64,000 nt of DNA. Source: Hymenobacter cheonanensis. Lineage in GTDB: Bacteria; Bacteroidota; Bacteroidia; Cytophagales; Hymenobacteraceae. Each line of letters starts with the position of its first letter. Position 1 is the stretch's first letter. The position numbers and the translations under genes were made by a program. Below are positions 52,948 to 62,054 of this stretch, piece by piece. The DNA lies in NCBI RefSeq assembly GCF_030581075.1, contig NZ_JAUQSW010000006.1:186001-250000 (forward strand), written 5' to 3'. The notes beneath the pieces were generated by a model, which saw only the letters and a list, made by a program, of their open reading frames with translations, did no database searches and was not told the origin of the DNA.

Positions 52948-53642
52948 TAATCGGAGGTTGCTTTAGCGGGTTTGCCGGCCATCTCGCTCAGGTAGTGGCG
53001 CACTACCAGGGTGATGGAGGCGTAAGACTCTTCGAGGCGGGCTAGTGCATCCTGGGGCGACATCCAGCGCACTTCTTCAATGTATTCTTCAGTTTGCGGG
53101 CGCATCACCGAGTCATCGAGGCACTGCATCACGAACCAGCTCGTCTTTTTGAGCATTTTATTGCCCTTGTAGGCGTAGGAATGCCAGGTGCTGGGCAGTT
53201 TTTCGCCCAGCTCTACCTTGATGTTGCATTCCTCTTCCACCTCACGTATGGCGCCCAGGGCCACGTCTTCGTCGCTTTTGAGCTTACCCTTGGGCAAGTC
53301 CCATTTGCCGAGGCGGTAAATCATGAGTACCTGACCGTTTTTCACGACCAGGCCACCGGCCGCCTTGGCAATCTTAAACTGGTCTTTGAGGTGCAGAATA
53401 AGGTTGCTTTTTTTGCGGGCCATCATGGTCAGTGTTTTCAGCTTTTTCAGCTTTTTCACTTCCATCAGCCGCAGCAGGCGGTCAAGAAAGGCCGAGGTGG
53501 CGTCGCGCACCAGCACATCGCCCACCAGGTCTTTGCTGGTAAACTCGTCGTCGGCCCCGAGCACGAGGTCGTATTTGTGCTTGTACACCTTGTCGCTAAC
53601 CTTTTTAATAATCAGCGGCACATCGTTGATGAAGACGTTCAT
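52947..53642 (-). CDS. NUDIX hydrolase with N-terminal extension
   Basis: 231 residues from ATG 53642. About 90 N-terminal residues (MNVFINDVPLIIKKVSDKVY... KKLKKLKTLTMMARKK) precede the NUDIX domain, which begins AAGGLVVKNGQVLMIYRLGKWDLP. The NUDIX box is GKLKSDEDVALGAIREVEEECNI, with the essential REVEEE glutamates. The N-terminal part is conserved in Bacteroidota and of unknown role. The substrate is not evident. The in-frame extension to 53777 overlaps the divergent phosphoesterase promoter region and is unlikely. Confidence 0.88.
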   Translation of the reverse strand: MNVFINDVPLIIKKVSDKVYKHKYDLVLGADDEFTSKDLVGDVLVRDATSAFLDRLLRLMEVKKLKKLKTLTMMARKKSNLILHLKDQFKIAKAAGGLVVKNGQVLMIYRLGKWDLPKGKLKSDEDVALGAIREVEEECNIKVELGEKLPSTWHSYAYKGNKMLKKTSWFVMQCLDDSVMRPQTEEYIEEVRWMSPQDALARLEESYASITLVVRHYLSEMAGKPAKATSD

Positions 53643-53782
53643 CGGAAGTAATTCAAAAGAAAACGGCGGGAGTGAGCTATTGCCCGTGCCAATACCTGCC
53701 CCATACGGGAGGAAGCGCCGCAAGATACGGGCTAGCCGCTTTTCGCGGTGCCCACCGCCCCGGCTGCATCTTTGCACTTCTT

Positions 53783-54307
53783 ATGACGCGCATCGCCCTC
53801 CTTTCAGACACCCACGGCTACTTCGATGCCCGCATTGCGCACCATTTGCGCGGGGCCGACGAAATCTGGCACGCCGGCGACTTCGGCTCGTCGGAGCTGG
53901 TGCTGCAGCTTACGGCCCTGGCCCCTACTTTCCGGGGCGTGTACGGCAACATCGACGGCACCGACATCCGCTACACCGAGCCACTGGTGCAGGATTTCAG
54001 GGTGGAGGGCCTGCACGTGCTCATGACGCACATCGGCGGCTACCCGGGCCACTACGCCCCCGCCGCGCGGCAGCTGCTGGCCCAGGTGCGTCCCGGCCTG
54101 TTTGTGTGCGGGCACTCGCACATTTTGCGGGTTATGCCCGACCCCAAGCTGGGGCTGCTTACGCTGAACCCCGGCGCGGCCGGCCGCCACGGCTTTCACA
54201 GGGTGCGCACCCTGCTGCGCTTCGGCATCGACCAAGGCAAGGTAGTAGACATGCAGGCCGTGGAGCTGGGTCCCCGCACTGCCATTTTAGACACCGAAGG
54301 ATATTAA
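53783..54307 (+). CDS. YfcE/MJ0936-type metallophosphoesterase
   Basis: 174 residues from ATG 53783. The calcineurin-like metal ligands are in ALLSDTHGYFD, IWHAGDFGS, VYGNIDGTDIR, LMTHIGGYPG and VCGHSHILRV, all five blocks present. Small enzymes of this group are cyclic-nucleotide or general phosphodiesterases. CATCTTTG at 53767-53774 is one base from the promoter consensus and ends 8 nt before the ATG, so the leader would be very short. A terminator follows. Confidence 0.9.
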   Translation: MTRIALLSDTHGYFDARIAHHLRGADEIWHAGDFGSSELVLQLTALAPTFRGVYGNIDGTDIRYTEPLVQDFRVEGLHVLMTHIGGYPGHYAPAARQLLAQVRPGLFVCGHSHILRVMPDPKLGLLTLNPGAAGRHGFHRVRTLLRFGIDQGKVVDMQAVELGPRTAILDTEGY

Positions 54308-54342
54308 AAAAGCGTTCGGCCGGGCTGGCCAAACGCTTTTTT
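54306..54342. terminator. Rho-independent terminator
   Basis: A stem of AAAAAAGCG with CGCTTTTTT plus inner GGCC pairing (54306-54342), between the phosphoesterase gene and a convergent alanine-rich gene. Confidence 0.75.
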
Positions 54343-54363
54343 AAGTTTTAGAACCTGGCTGCT

Positions 54364-54894
54364 TTACAGCGCGATTTCGGGCTTGGGGTGCTCGCCGGCC
54401 TGGCCATCTTCGGTTACGGGCTTGGTCTCGGCCTCCGCGGCATCAAAGCCTTCCTTGCCGGTCTGGTTGGCTTCGGTAGCCTGGTTTTCTTCGGGGCTCT
54501 TGCTTTCGAGGGCGTGCTTGGCGCCTTCCACGAGGTTGTGGGCGGCTTCCTGCACGGCTTCGGTGGCTTTTTCCACGAGGCTGTTGTGGGCTACGGCATC
54601 GGCCGCATCGGCGGCCAGGTGCTTCACCTTGTCGGCAGCGGCCGAGGCGGCGTGGGCGGCTTTGGCCAGCAGGCCTTCTTCCTTAGTGGCGGGCTTAGCC
54701 GCCTCGGCCGCTACGCTAGGCTTTTTTTTTTCGTCCGCCTCCGCAGGGGCCGACGTAGTGAAACGCGATTTCAGCTCGTCCAGGTCCACGTTCTTCAGCA
54801 CGGGCGTACGCAGCAAGTTCTTGATTTTGCGCGTTTCATTGTTGGCACGGGCAATGTTTTTGCGGTGCTTGCGCTTCAGACGGGTAACGGACAT
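54364..54894 (-). CDS. Alanine-rich basic-start protein, unknown function
   Basis: 176 residues from ATG 54894. The first 42 residues are highly basic (MSVTRLKRKHRKNIARANNETRKIKNLLRTPVLKNVDLDEL). The rest is helical, rich in Ala, Glu and Lys, with LEA/YtxH-like repeats (KAAHAASAAADKVKHLAADAADAVAHNSL, EKATEAVQEAAHNLVEGAKHAL) and an acidic end. It might bind nucleic acid through the basic start, but this is composition-based. A divergent TATTTTTG promoter lies 50 nt upstream. Long plus-strand frames through the same bases mirror the repeats. Confidence 0.7.
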   Translation of the reverse strand: MSVTRLKRKHRKNIARANNETRKIKNLLRTPVLKNVDLDELKSRFTTSAPAEADEKKKPSVAAEAAKPATKEEGLLAKAAHAASAAADKVKHLAADAADAVAHNSLVEKATEAVQEAAHNLVEGAKHALESKSPEENQATEANQTGKEGFDAAEAETKPVTEDGQAGEHPKPEIAL

Positions 54895-54944
54895 GATATT
54901 CGGGGCAATTAGAGTTCTAGGGGGGACTTCTGGCAAATGAGGTG

Positions 54945-54952
54945 CAAAAATA
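54945..54952 (-). promoter_or_regulatory. TAnnTTTG promoter element for the alanine-rich gene
   Basis: Reads TATTTTTG on the minus strand, 50 nt before the ATG at 54894. Confidence 0.5.
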
Positions 54953-54958
54953 AGGCTT

Positions 54959-54966
54959 TACATTTG
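54959..54966 (+). promoter_or_regulatory. TAnnTTTG promoter element for the threonine aldolase gene
   Basis: TACATTTG, 14 nt before the TTG at 54981. It is back to back with the divergent element, 6 bp apart. Confidence 0.5.
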
Positions 54967-54980
54967 AAATCGCAAACCTT

Positions 54981-56045
54981 TTGCTCAATCCCTTGGCTTT
55001 AGCTCCTTCTCCCCTGCCGATTATCGACCTGCGCTCCGATACCGTGACGCGCCCCACTCCCGCCATGCTCGCCGCCATGCAAGCCGCCGCCGTAGGCGAC
55101 GACGTGTACGACGAAGACCCCACCGTGCGTGAGCTGGAAACCAGCCTGGCCGCCCGCTTCGGCATGGAAGCCGGCCTGTTTTGCCCCTCGGGCACCATGA
55201 CTAACCAGCTGGCTATCATGGCGCACTGCGCGCCCGTGTCGGAGGTTATCTGCGAAGCCACGGCCCACGTGTACTTGTGGGAAGTGGGCGGCATTATGCA
55301 CCACGCCCGCGCTTCGGTGGCCCTGCTGCCCGGCGAGCGGGGCCGCCTCACGGCCAGCCAGGTGGCCGGCGCCGTGCGCCCGGCGGGCAATGTGCACTAC
55401 CCCACCACCCGCCTCGTGTGCCTCGAAAACACCCACAACCGGGGCGGCGGCAGCTGCTACGCCTGGGAGGATTTAAAGGAAATTGCGGCCTTTACTAAAA
55501 AGCAGGGGCTAGCCCTGCACCTCGACGGGGCGCGCATCTTCAACGCCCTCGTGGCCACCGGCCAGCGCAGCGAGGACTACGGAAAATTATTTGACTCTAT
55601 TTCGGTGTGCCTGAGCAAGGGGCTGGGCGCGCCGGTGGGCTCGGTGCTGCTGGGCGCGCAGGAGCTTATCAACGGCTGCAAGCGCCTGCGTAAGCTGTTT
55701 GGCGGCGGCTGGCGGCAGGCGGGCTACCTGGCCGCGGCCGGGCTTTATGCCCTGGAAAATAACGTGGCCCGCCTGGCCGACGACCACCGCCGCGCCGCCC
55801 AGCTAGCCGGGGCGCTGCGCCCGCTGCCCTACGTGGCCGAAATTCTGGAGCCCGAAACCAACCTCGTTATTTTCCGCCTCGACGAAAGCCGCCTCACGGT
55901 GGCCGATTTCCTGGCCCGCCTCGAAGCGCAGGGCATCAGGGCCAGCGGCTTTGGCGGCAGCTGGGTGCGCTTCGTAACGCACCTCGACGTGACGGAGGAG
56001 ATGCTAACGCGGCTGCTGGCCGCCCTGCCGGGGCTAGCCGGCTAG
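54981..56045 (+). CDS. ltaE: Low-specificity L-threonine aldolase
   Basis: 354 residues from TTG 54981; the TTG at 54993 is also possible because no ATG precedes IIDLRSDTVTRPT. It cleaves threonine or allothreonine to glycine and acetaldehyde. The family start IDLRSDTVTRPTPAMLAAM, GDDVYDEDPTV, NTHNRGGG and the PLP lysine in ISVCLSKGLGAPVGSVLLG are all present. Acetaldehyde would feed acetate and acetyl-CoA. Divergent from the alanine-rich gene. Confidence 0.92.
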   Translation: MLNPLALAPSPLPIIDLRSDTVTRPTPAMLAAMQAAAVGDDVYDEDPTVRELETSLAARFGMEAGLFCPSGTMTNQLAIMAHCAPVSEVICEATAHVYLWEVGGIMHHARASVALLPGERGRLTASQVAGAVRPAGNVHYPTTRLVCLENTHNRGGGSCYAWEDLKEIAAFTKKQGLALHLDGARIFNALVATGQRSEDYGKLFDSISVCLSKGLGAPVGSVLLGAQELINGCKRLRKLFGGGWRQAGYLAAAGLYALENNVARLADDHRRAAQLAGALRPLPYVAEILEPETNLVIFRLDESRLTVADFLARLEAQGIRASGFGGSWVRFVTHLDVTEEMLTRLLAALPGLAG

Positions 56046-56120
56046 GCCGGCCCACCGCTTGTTTCTGACCGTGGGGGCGGCCGGCTGCGTATGCACTGGC
56101 AGCCCCTACGGCTTTTTTTG

Positions 56121-57407
56121 ATGGATTTATACAATGCGCTAGCCCTGCTGCTAGTACTGGCGGCGGCCTTCGCCTACCTCAATCACCGCTTCCTTAAAAT
56201 GCCCCCCGCCATTGGGCTGATGGTGCTGGGGCTGGTGACCTCGCTGGGGCTGGTGGGGCTGGCCCGGCTGGGCGCAACGCCGGTGGTGCGGCTGGCCGGG
56301 GTAGTGGGTAAAATCGATTTCAGCGCCCTTGTGATGCAGGTGATGCTGGGCTTTCTGCTCTTCGCCGGCTCCATCCACGTCGATACCCGGCGGCTGGGGC
56401 GGCTGCGCTGGTCGGTGGGCACGCTGGCGCTGCTGGGCACGCTCCTGAGCGTGGCGCTGGTGGGCGGGGCCATGTACTGGCTGCTGCCGGTGCTGGGGCT
56501 GCCTACGCCGCTGGTATACTGCCTGCTGTTTGGGGCCCTCATCTCGCCCACCGACCCGGTGGCGGTGCTCAGCATTCTGACCAAGGCCAATATTGACAAA
56601 GACCTGGAAATTAAGATTGTGGGCGAGTCGCTGTTCAACGATGGCGTGGGCGTGGTGCTGTTTGTGGTGCTGCTCGAAATGGCGCAGCTAGGCCCGCAGG
56701 ATGTGACGCTGAGCCACGCCCTGGCCGTATTTGCCCAGGAAGCCGGGGGCGGCGTGGCGCTGGGGGCAGCCCTGGGCCTGAGCGCGGCCTGGCTGCTGCG
56801 CTCGATAGACAACTACCAGGTGGAAGTGCTGCTGACGCTAGCCCTGGTGGCCGGCGGCACGGCCCTGGCCGCCAGCCTGCACACCTCGGGCCCGCTGGCC
56901 ATGGTGGTGGCCGGGCTGCTGGTGGGCCATTTCAGCCGCAATGCCAGCATGCTCTCGGAGCAGTCGCAGGACTACGTGGACAAGTTTTGGGAGCTGCTAG
57001 ATGAAGTACTCAATGCCGTGCTATTTGTGTTGGTGGGCCTGGAGGCGCTGGTGCTGCCCATTACGGGCCGCATAATTGGGGCGGGGCTAGCGGCGATAGT
57101 AGTGGTGCTGGGGGCGCGGCTGCTGTCGGTGTGGCTGCCGCTGGTGCTGCTGCGCGGCAGCGGCTTGTTTACGCCCTCGCACCGCAGCGTGCCGGTGCTG
57201 ACCTGGGGCGGGCTGCGCGGCGGCCTGTCGGTGGCGCTGGCCCTGAGCCTGCCGGCCTCGGCGCCGCGCGAGCTGCTGGTGGGCATTACCTACGTTATCG
57301 TCGTGTTTTCCATTATTGGCCAAGGCCTTACGATTGGGCCGCTGGTGCGCTGGCTGGGGGTGAGCCGGCCGACCGGGCCGCCTGGCACCCCGCCCGATGC
57401 AGCGTAG
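56121..57407 (+). CDS. CPA1-type Na+(K+)/H+ antiporter
   Basis: 428 residues from ATG 56121; an in-frame ATG at 56091 adds ten residues (MHWQPLRLFL). About 12 transmembrane helices. Transport-site motifs are ISPTDPVAVLSIL and VGESLFNDGVGVVLFVVLLE, and the helix LTLALVAGGTALAASLHTSGPLAMVVAGLLVGH follows. WGGLRGGLSVALALSLP is the conserved arginine segment of NhaP/CPA1 proteins. It exports sodium or potassium in exchange for protons. No long cytoplasmic tail is present. Confidence 0.92.
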   Translation: MDLYNALALLLVLAAAFAYLNHRFLKMPPAIGLMVLGLVTSLGLVGLARLGATPVVRLAGVVGKIDFSALVMQVMLGFLLFAGSIHVDTRRLGRLRWSVGTLALLGTLLSVALVGGAMYWLLPVLGLPTPLVYCLLFGALISPTDPVAVLSILTKANIDKDLEIKIVGESLFNDGVGVVLFVVLLEMAQLGPQDVTLSHALAVFAQEAGGGVALGAALGLSAAWLLRSIDNYQVEVLLTLALVAGGTALAASLHTSGPLAMVVAGLLVGHFSRNASMLSEQSQDYVDKFWELLDEVLNAVLFVLVGLEALVLPITGRIIGAGLAAIVVVLGARLLSVWLPLVLLRGSGLFTPSHRSVPVLTWGGLRGGLSVALALSLPASAPRELLVGITYVIVVFSIIGQGLTIGPLVRWLGVSRPTGPPGTPPDAA

Positions 57408-57476
57408 CTTTTGCCAGCCAAAACTCGTAGTAGGGGCACTTTGGCCGACTAGCTGAAGTTCGAGATAGCCTAGCCT

Positions 57477-58130
57477 ATGGATTTTTTCGTAATCGGCGAC
57501 GTCCACGGCTGCCTGCACACGCTGCGCGAGCTGCTCACGCACTGGCGGCCCGCCGAGGAAACCCTGGTGCAGCTTGGCGACCTCGTGGACCGCGGCAATT
57601 ACTCGCCCGCCGTGGTAGAGCTGTGCCGCCAGCTCAGCCAGGATTTTCCGGAGAAAACCATTTTTCTGCAAGGCAACCACGACTGGGGCATGGCCGAACA
57701 CCTGGGGCCCGATGGCCCGTACCGCGCCTGGCTAAGCTGGGGCGGGCGCGCCACTTTGCAGCAATACCAGCAGCACCGCACCTGGCTAGCCGAGCACGCC
57801 GCCTGGCTGAGCCAACGCCCGTTGTACTGGCGCAACGACTATATCGTATTCTCCCATGCCGGCTTTGCCGACGTAGTTGACCCGCTCGACCCAAATAGCA
57901 ACGACGGGGTGTTGTGGCGGCGCGGGCCACTGCGCAACCTCGAACTGCTGCAAGTAGTAGGCCACACGCCCACCGCCAGCCACGCGCCCGAGTACGTGGA
58001 AGCTTCCAATACTATTTACCTCGATACCGGCGCGGCCCAGGGTTACTGCCTCACCGCCCTGCGCCTGCGCGAAACCGGCGAGGTACTTGAAACTGTTGCT
58101 ATCCCGACCCACGAGGCCGATTTCCAGTAG
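57477..58130 (+). CDS. PPP-type serine/threonine phosphatase-like metallophosphoesterase
   Basis: 217 residues. The three PPP blocks are GDVHGCLHTL, LGDLVDRGNYSP and FLQGNHDW, followed by the histidine-containing HAGFADVVDPLDPN and GHTPTASHAPEY. This is the bacterial PrpA/ApaH-like group; whether it removes phosphate from proteins or Ap4A is not decidable from sequence. It precedes the AlkA-type gene by 9 bp, probably in the same transcript. Confidence 0.88.
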   Translation: MDFFVIGDVHGCLHTLRELLTHWRPAEETLVQLGDLVDRGNYSPAVVELCRQLSQDFPEKTIFLQGNHDWGMAEHLGPDGPYRAWLSWGGRATLQQYQQHRTWLAEHAAWLSQRPLYWRNDYIVFSHAGFADVVDPLDPNSNDGVLWRRGPLRNLELLQVVGHTPTASHAPEYVEASNTIYLDTGAAQGYCLTALRLRETGEVLETVAIPTHEADFQ

Positions 58131-58139
58131 TCCTGCTTT

Positions 58140-58811
58140 ATGTCTGATTCCATTTCCGAACCCCACTGGCACGCCGCCGCGCTGGCCCACCTGCGCCAGG
58201 CCGACCCTATTCTGGCCCAGGCCATTGCCCGCGTAGCCGGCCCGGTGCGCCCCGCCGCCCACGAAGACCTGTACCTGGCGCTGCTGCGCGCCATCGTCAG
58301 CCAGCAGATTTCGACCAAGGCGGCGGCGGCCATCTGGCGGCGCTTCACCGCCCTCTTTCGGCCCGATGGCTACCCCGAGCCCCGCGAGGTGCTGCGCCTG
58401 GAAGAAGATGAGCTGCGCGAGGCTGGCCTGTCGCGCCAAAAAATTGGCTACCTCAAGGCCATTGCCGAATACCAGGAGCGCGGCCAGCTCGACTACGAGC
58501 ACCTGAGCCAGCTCGATGAGGAAGCCTTCACCGCCCACCTCACCGCCATCAAAGGCGTAGGCCGCTGGACCGCCCAGATGCTGCAAATGTTTGCCCTCGA
58601 CCAGCCCGATGTGTTCAGCGAAGGCGACCTGGGCATCCAGAACGCCATGCGCAAGCTCTACGGCCTGGAAGAAACCGGCCGCGCCCTGCACAAAAAAATG
58701 CTGTTGCTGGCCGAGCCCTGGCGCCCCTACCGCTCGCTAGCCTGCAAATACCTGTGGCGGTCGCTCGACCCCACGCCTCCTATTAATGCCGACCTGGGCT
58801 GGGATGGCTAA
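58140..58811 (+). CDS. DNA-3-methyladenine glycosylase (AlkA/HhH-GPD family)
   Basis: 223 residues. The HhH motif is LTAIKGVGRWTAQMLQMFAL and the catalytic aspartate lies in FSEGDLGIQNAMRK. The N-terminal DLYLALLRAIVSQQISTKAAAAIWRRF is the usual helical start. It removes alkylated bases. It has no transcription-factor Ada domain. Lies between the phosphatase gene and a small membrane gene. Confidence 0.9.
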   Translation: MSDSISEPHWHAAALAHLRQADPILAQAIARVAGPVRPAAHEDLYLALLRAIVSQQISTKAAAAIWRRFTALFRPDGYPEPREVLRLEEDELREAGLSRQKIGYLKAIAEYQERGQLDYEHLSQLDEEAFTAHLTAIKGVGRWTAQMLQMFALDQPDVFSEGDLGIQNAMRKLYGLEETGRALHKKMLLLAEPWRPYRSLACKYLWRSLDPTPPINADLGWDG

Positions 58812-58820
58812 CTTTCTGCC

Positions 58821-59075
58821 ATGAAAAAGTCCGCTCAAGTTGGCATCTACTACGTGTTTGCTGTGCTAGTAATACTTTATTGCTCAAAGTATTATAGAAC
58901 CGGACCTTGCACACCAAATTTTGACCTTTTGTCTTTCTTAGTGTTACTGCCGTTGAGCTTTGCACTGCTAGTACAAAGCTTTTTGAGAATTGTGACTAGA
59001 AGACAGGAAAGAAAAACTTCTCTTCTTATTCACGCAGTTGGAGTCGCTGCGATGTTACTTCTATTTCTAAAATAG
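58821..59075 (+). CDS. Small membrane protein of unknown function
   Basis: 84 residues. Three hydrophobic segments (VGIYYVFAVLVILYC, LLSFLVLLPLSFALLVQSFL and LIHAVGVAAMLLLFL) surround a short polar loop with cysteines (YCSKYYRTGPCTPNF) and a basic loop (RRQERKTS). The G+C content is far below that of its neighbours and A/T-ending codons dominate, so it may be acquired. It starts 9 bp after the glycosylase stop. Not recognised. Confidence 0.62.
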   Translation: MKKSAQVGIYYVFAVLVILYCSKYYRTGPCTPNFDLLSFLVLLPLSFALLVQSFLRIVTRRQERKTSLLIHAVGVAAMLLLFLK

Positions 59076-59149
59076 AAACACAGTCATATCGCCTCACAAT
59101 AAGGGGGCTGCTTCAGCAACAGGAAATCAAGGTCTGCGCTACGGCCGCC

Positions 59150-59157
59150 TATCTTTG
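59150..59157 (+). promoter_or_regulatory. TAnnTTTG promoter element for the carboxylase gene
   Basis: TATCTTTG, 41 nt before the ATG at 59199. Confidence 0.58.
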
Positions 59158-59198
59158 GGCTTTACCTGAAAGTTATCCCAACCTCCCCGCCCTACCCA

Positions 59199-60773
59199 AT
59201 GGCCGACCCCCACGTAGCCGCCCACCCTACCCTCTCCAAAACTGAGCTGCTCGCTGCCAAAAACCAGGAAGCCCTGCTCGGCGGCGGCCAGACCCGCATC
59301 GATGCCCAGCACAAAAAAGGCAAGCTCACCGCCCGCGAACGCATTGACTTACTGCTTGATGAAGGCTCCTTCGAGGAAATCGGCAAGTTTGTGATGCACC
59401 GCGCCAAAGACTTTGGCCTCGACAAAGAATACTACCTCGGCGACGGCGTGGTGACCGGCTACGGCACCATCCACGGCCGCCTGGTCTACGTTTTCTCGCA
59501 GGATTTTACGGTGTTCGGTGGCTCGCTGAGCGAGACGCACGCCGAGAAAATCGTCAAGATAATGGACCTGGCCATGAAGAACGGCGCGCCCGTTATCGGC
59601 CTCAACGACTCGGGCGGCGCCCGCATTCAGGAGGGCGTGGTGAGCCTCGGCGGCTACGCCGATATCTTCTACAAGAATACCCTGGCCAGCGGCGTGGTGC
59701 CGCAGCTTTCGGCCATTATGGGGCCGTGCGCGGGCGGCGCGGTGTACTCGCCGGCCATTACGGACTTCATTCTGATGGTCGAAAACACGAGCTACATGTT
59801 CGTGACCGGCCCCAACGTGGTGAAGACCGTAACCCACGAAAACGTGACCAGCGAGGAATTGGGCGGGGCCAGCACCCACTCGGCCAAGAGCGGCGTCACG
59901 CACTTCACGGCACCCAACGAGGTGGTCATCATTCAGCAGCTCAAGCAATTGCTGAGCTACATGCCCCAGAACTGCGAGGAAACCGCCCCCGCCGCGCCCT
60001 ACGAGGCTAGCAGCGACGAAAGCCGCCCGGCGCTCGACACGCTCATCCCCGACAACGCCAACCAGCCCTATGACATCCGCGAAGTCATTGAAGGCCTGAT
60101 TGATACTGGCTCGTTCATGGAAGTGCACCAGAACTTTGCCGAGAACATCGTGGTGGGTTTTGCGCGGCTGGCGGGCCGCAGCATCGGCATCGTGGGCAAC
60201 CAGCCGGCCGTGCTCGCCGGCGTGCTCGACATCAACGCCAGCACCAAGGCCGCGCGCTTCGTGCGCTTCTGCGACTCGTTTAATATCCCGCTGCTCGTGC
60301 TCGAAGACGTGCCCGGCTTCCTGCCCGGCACCGACCAGGAGTGGCGCGGCATCATCACCAACGGCGCCAAGCTGCTCTACGCTTTCTGCGAGGCCACCGT
60401 GCCGCGCATCACCGTCATCACCCGTAAAGCCTACGGCGGGGCCTACGACGTGATGAACAGCAAGCACATCGGGGCCGACCTCAACTTTGCCTGGCCCACC
60501 GCCGAAATCGCGGTAATGGGCGCCAAGGGCGCCGCCGAAATCATTTTCAAGCGCGAAATCGCCCAAGCCGAAGACCCCGAAGCCAAACTCCAGGAAAAGG
60601 TAGACGAGTACCAGCAAAAATTTGCCACGCCCTACCGCGCCGCCCACCGCGGCTTTGTCGATGAAGTAATTCTGCCTTCGCAAACGCGCCAGAAATTAAT
60701 TCGCGCCTTTAAAATGCTGGAAAATAAAGTGGACACGCTGCCGCGCAAGAAACACGGTAACATTCCGCTGTAA
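59199..60773 (+). CDS. pccB: Acyl-CoA carboxylase beta subunit (propionyl-CoA type)
   Basis: 524 residues, normal for PccB. It moves CO2 from biotin to propionyl-CoA, giving methylmalonyl-CoA. The two crotonase-like halves are visible: [61 protein letters not shown]-like text ([20 protein letters not shown]) and, in the second half, [30 protein letters not shown] and [28 protein letters not shown] promoter lies upstream. No biotin carboxylase or BCCP is adjacent; the AccC at 8403-9914 could be the partner. Confidence 0.93.
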   Translation: MADPHVAAHPTLSKTELLAAKNQEALLGGGQTRIDAQHKKGKLTARERIDLLLDEGSFEEIGKFVMHRAKDFGLDKEYYLGDGVVTGYGTIHGRLVYVFSQDFTVFGGSLSETHAEKIVKIMDLAMKNGAPVIGLNDSGGARIQEGVVSLGGYADIFYKNTLASGVVPQLSAIMGPCAGGAVYSPAITDFILMVENTSYMFVTGPNVVKTVTHENVTSEELGGASTHSAKSGVTHFTAPNEVVIIQQLKQLLSYMPQNCEETAPAAPYEASSDESRPALDTLIPDNANQPYDIREVIEGLIDTGSFMEVHQNFAENIVVGFARLAGRSIGIVGNQPAVLAGVLDINASTKAARFVRFCDSFNIPLLVLEDVPGFLPGTDQEWRGIITNGAKLLYAFCEATVPRITVITRKAYGGAYDVMNSKHIGADLNFAWPTAEIAVMGAKGAAEIIFKREIAQAEDPEAKLQEKVDEYQQKFATPYRAAHRGFVDEVILPSQTRQKLIRAFKMLENKVDTLPRKKHGNIPL

Positions 60774-60792
60774 ACCTTGGCTCTTTCCTATT

Positions 60793-60899
60793 TGTCATGC
60801 TGACGAAGGAAGCATCTTATCACGGCTGCTTTTATCAGCATTTATTCCGAACCCGAGCATTGCGAACGTGATAAGATGCTTCGCAAGCTCAGCATGACA
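60793..60899. repeat. Palindromic repeat element, copy 3
   Basis: Arms 60793-60823 and 60868-60899 pair over GTCATGCTGA and GAAGCATCTTATCAC, with an unpaired segment where the left arm has CGAAG and the right arm has GCTTGC. It carries TTATCAC at the inner arm ends in place of the TCGC(C/G) of copies 1 and 2. It sits 10 bp before the M42 peptidase ATG. Confidence 0.82.
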
Positions 60900-60910
60900 C
60901 CGTTTTAAAA

Positions 60911-61981
60911 ATGCGTTCCGAATCGTTCGAGTTTCTTGAGAAATACCTGAATAATCCCTCGCCCACCGGCTTCGAAAAAGAAGGCCAGAAGCTGTGGCTG
61001 GACTACATCAAGCCATATATCGACGAGTATTTTGTTGATACCTACGGCACCGTAGTTGGGGTAATTAACCCCGACGCGAAATACAAAGTCGTCATTGAGG
61101 CGCACGCCGATGAGATTTCGTATTTCGTTAACTACATCACCAAGGAGGGTTACCTGTATCTGCGCCGCAACGGCGGCTCCGATGCACTGGTAGCCCCTAG
61201 CAAGCGGGTAAATATTTTCGGTGAAAAAGGCATTGTGAAAGCCGTGTTCGGCTGGCCCGCCATCCACGTGCGCAAGGTGGAGCAGGACAAAGCGCCCACC
61301 ATCGAAACCATATTTCTCGACTGCGGGGCCAGCAGCGCCGACGAGGTAGCCGAAATGGGCATTCACGTGGGCTCAGTCGTGACGTTTGAGGACGAGTTTA
61401 CCGTGCTCAACGATAAGTATTACGTGGGCCGCGCCCTCGACAACCGCGTGGGGGGCTTCATGGTAGCCGAGGTGGCCCGGATGCTGAAAGAAAACGGTAA
61501 AAAGCTGCCTTTCGGCCTGTATATCGTGAATGCAGTGCAGGAAGAAATAGGCCTGCGCGGCGCCGAAATGGTGGCGCACCGCATTAACCCCGATGTGGCA
61601 ATCATTACCGACGTGACGCACGATACGCAGTCGCCGATGTACGAGAAGAAAACCAGCGGCGATATTTTCTGCGGCAAAGGCCCGGTAATTACCTATGGCC
61701 CGGCCGTGCAAAATAATCTGCGCGACTTAATTATTAATACGGCCAAGGAAACGGACATTCCGTTTCAGCGGGCCGCCGCGACCCGCGCCACCGGCACCGA
61801 CACGGATGCGTTCGCCTACTCGGGCTCGGGCGTGGCTGCCGCGCTTATTTCGCTGCCACTCAAGTATATGCATACCACGGTAGAGACCGTGCACAAGGAC
61901 GACGTGGACAGCGTGACGCGCCTCATTTACGAAACGCTGCTGCGTATTGAAGACGGGCAGGATTTCCGGTATTTCTCGTAA
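60911..61981 (+). CDS. M42-family metallopeptidase (glutamyl aminopeptidase type)
   Basis: 356 residues. Metal ligands are in VVIEAHADEISYF, the bridging aspartate in VGRALDNRVGGFMVAEV, the catalytic glutamates in VNAVQEEIGLRGAEM, IITDVTHDTQSP and the last histidine in LPLKYMHTTVETVHKDDV. These form the dodecameric tetrahedral aminopeptidases. They degrade peptides from the proteasome-like or Lon/Clp systems. It starts 11 bp after a palindromic repeat and ends before a terminator. Confidence 0.92.
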   Translation: MRSESFEFLEKYLNNPSPTGFEKEGQKLWLDYIKPYIDEYFVDTYGTVVGVINPDAKYKVVIEAHADEISYFVNYITKEGYLYLRRNGGSDALVAPSKRVNIFGEKGIVKAVFGWPAIHVRKVEQDKAPTIETIFLDCGASSADEVAEMGIHVGSVVTFEDEFTVLNDKYYVGRALDNRVGGFMVAEVARMLKENGKKLPFGLYIVNAVQEEIGLRGAEMVAHRINPDVAIITDVTHDTQSPMYEKKTSGDIFCGKGPVITYGPAVQNNLRDLIINTAKETDIPFQRAAATRATGTDTDAFAYSGSGVAAALISLPLKYMHTTVETVHKDDVDSVTRLIYETLLRIEDGQDFRYFS

Positions 61982-61997
61982 TACTTTATTTCCTTCT

Positions 61998-62034
61998 AAA
62001 AAGCGGCTGCATCCCTTATGCAGCCGCTTTTTTG
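61998..62034 (+). terminator. Rho-independent terminator after the M42 peptidase gene
   Basis: A stem of about 15 bp (61998-62012 with 62018-62032) with A- and T-runs and a 5-nt loop. Confidence 0.82.
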
Positions 62035-62054
62035 CTTCGTACTAGCTCCTTACA

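Noticed and set aside
54388-54912. Gly/Val-rich plus-strand frames opposite the alanine-rich gene
   Set aside because: Antisense of Ala-rich repeats; the minus-strand gene has a promoter, a clear start and a terminator.
59349-60683. 444-residue antisense frame over the carboxylase gene
   Set aside because: Shadow of pccB, no domain.
62035-62054. Possible B12 riboswitch upstream of the BtuF-like gene
   Set aside because: The gap between the terminator and the start codon is only about 20 bp and has no B12-box sequence.
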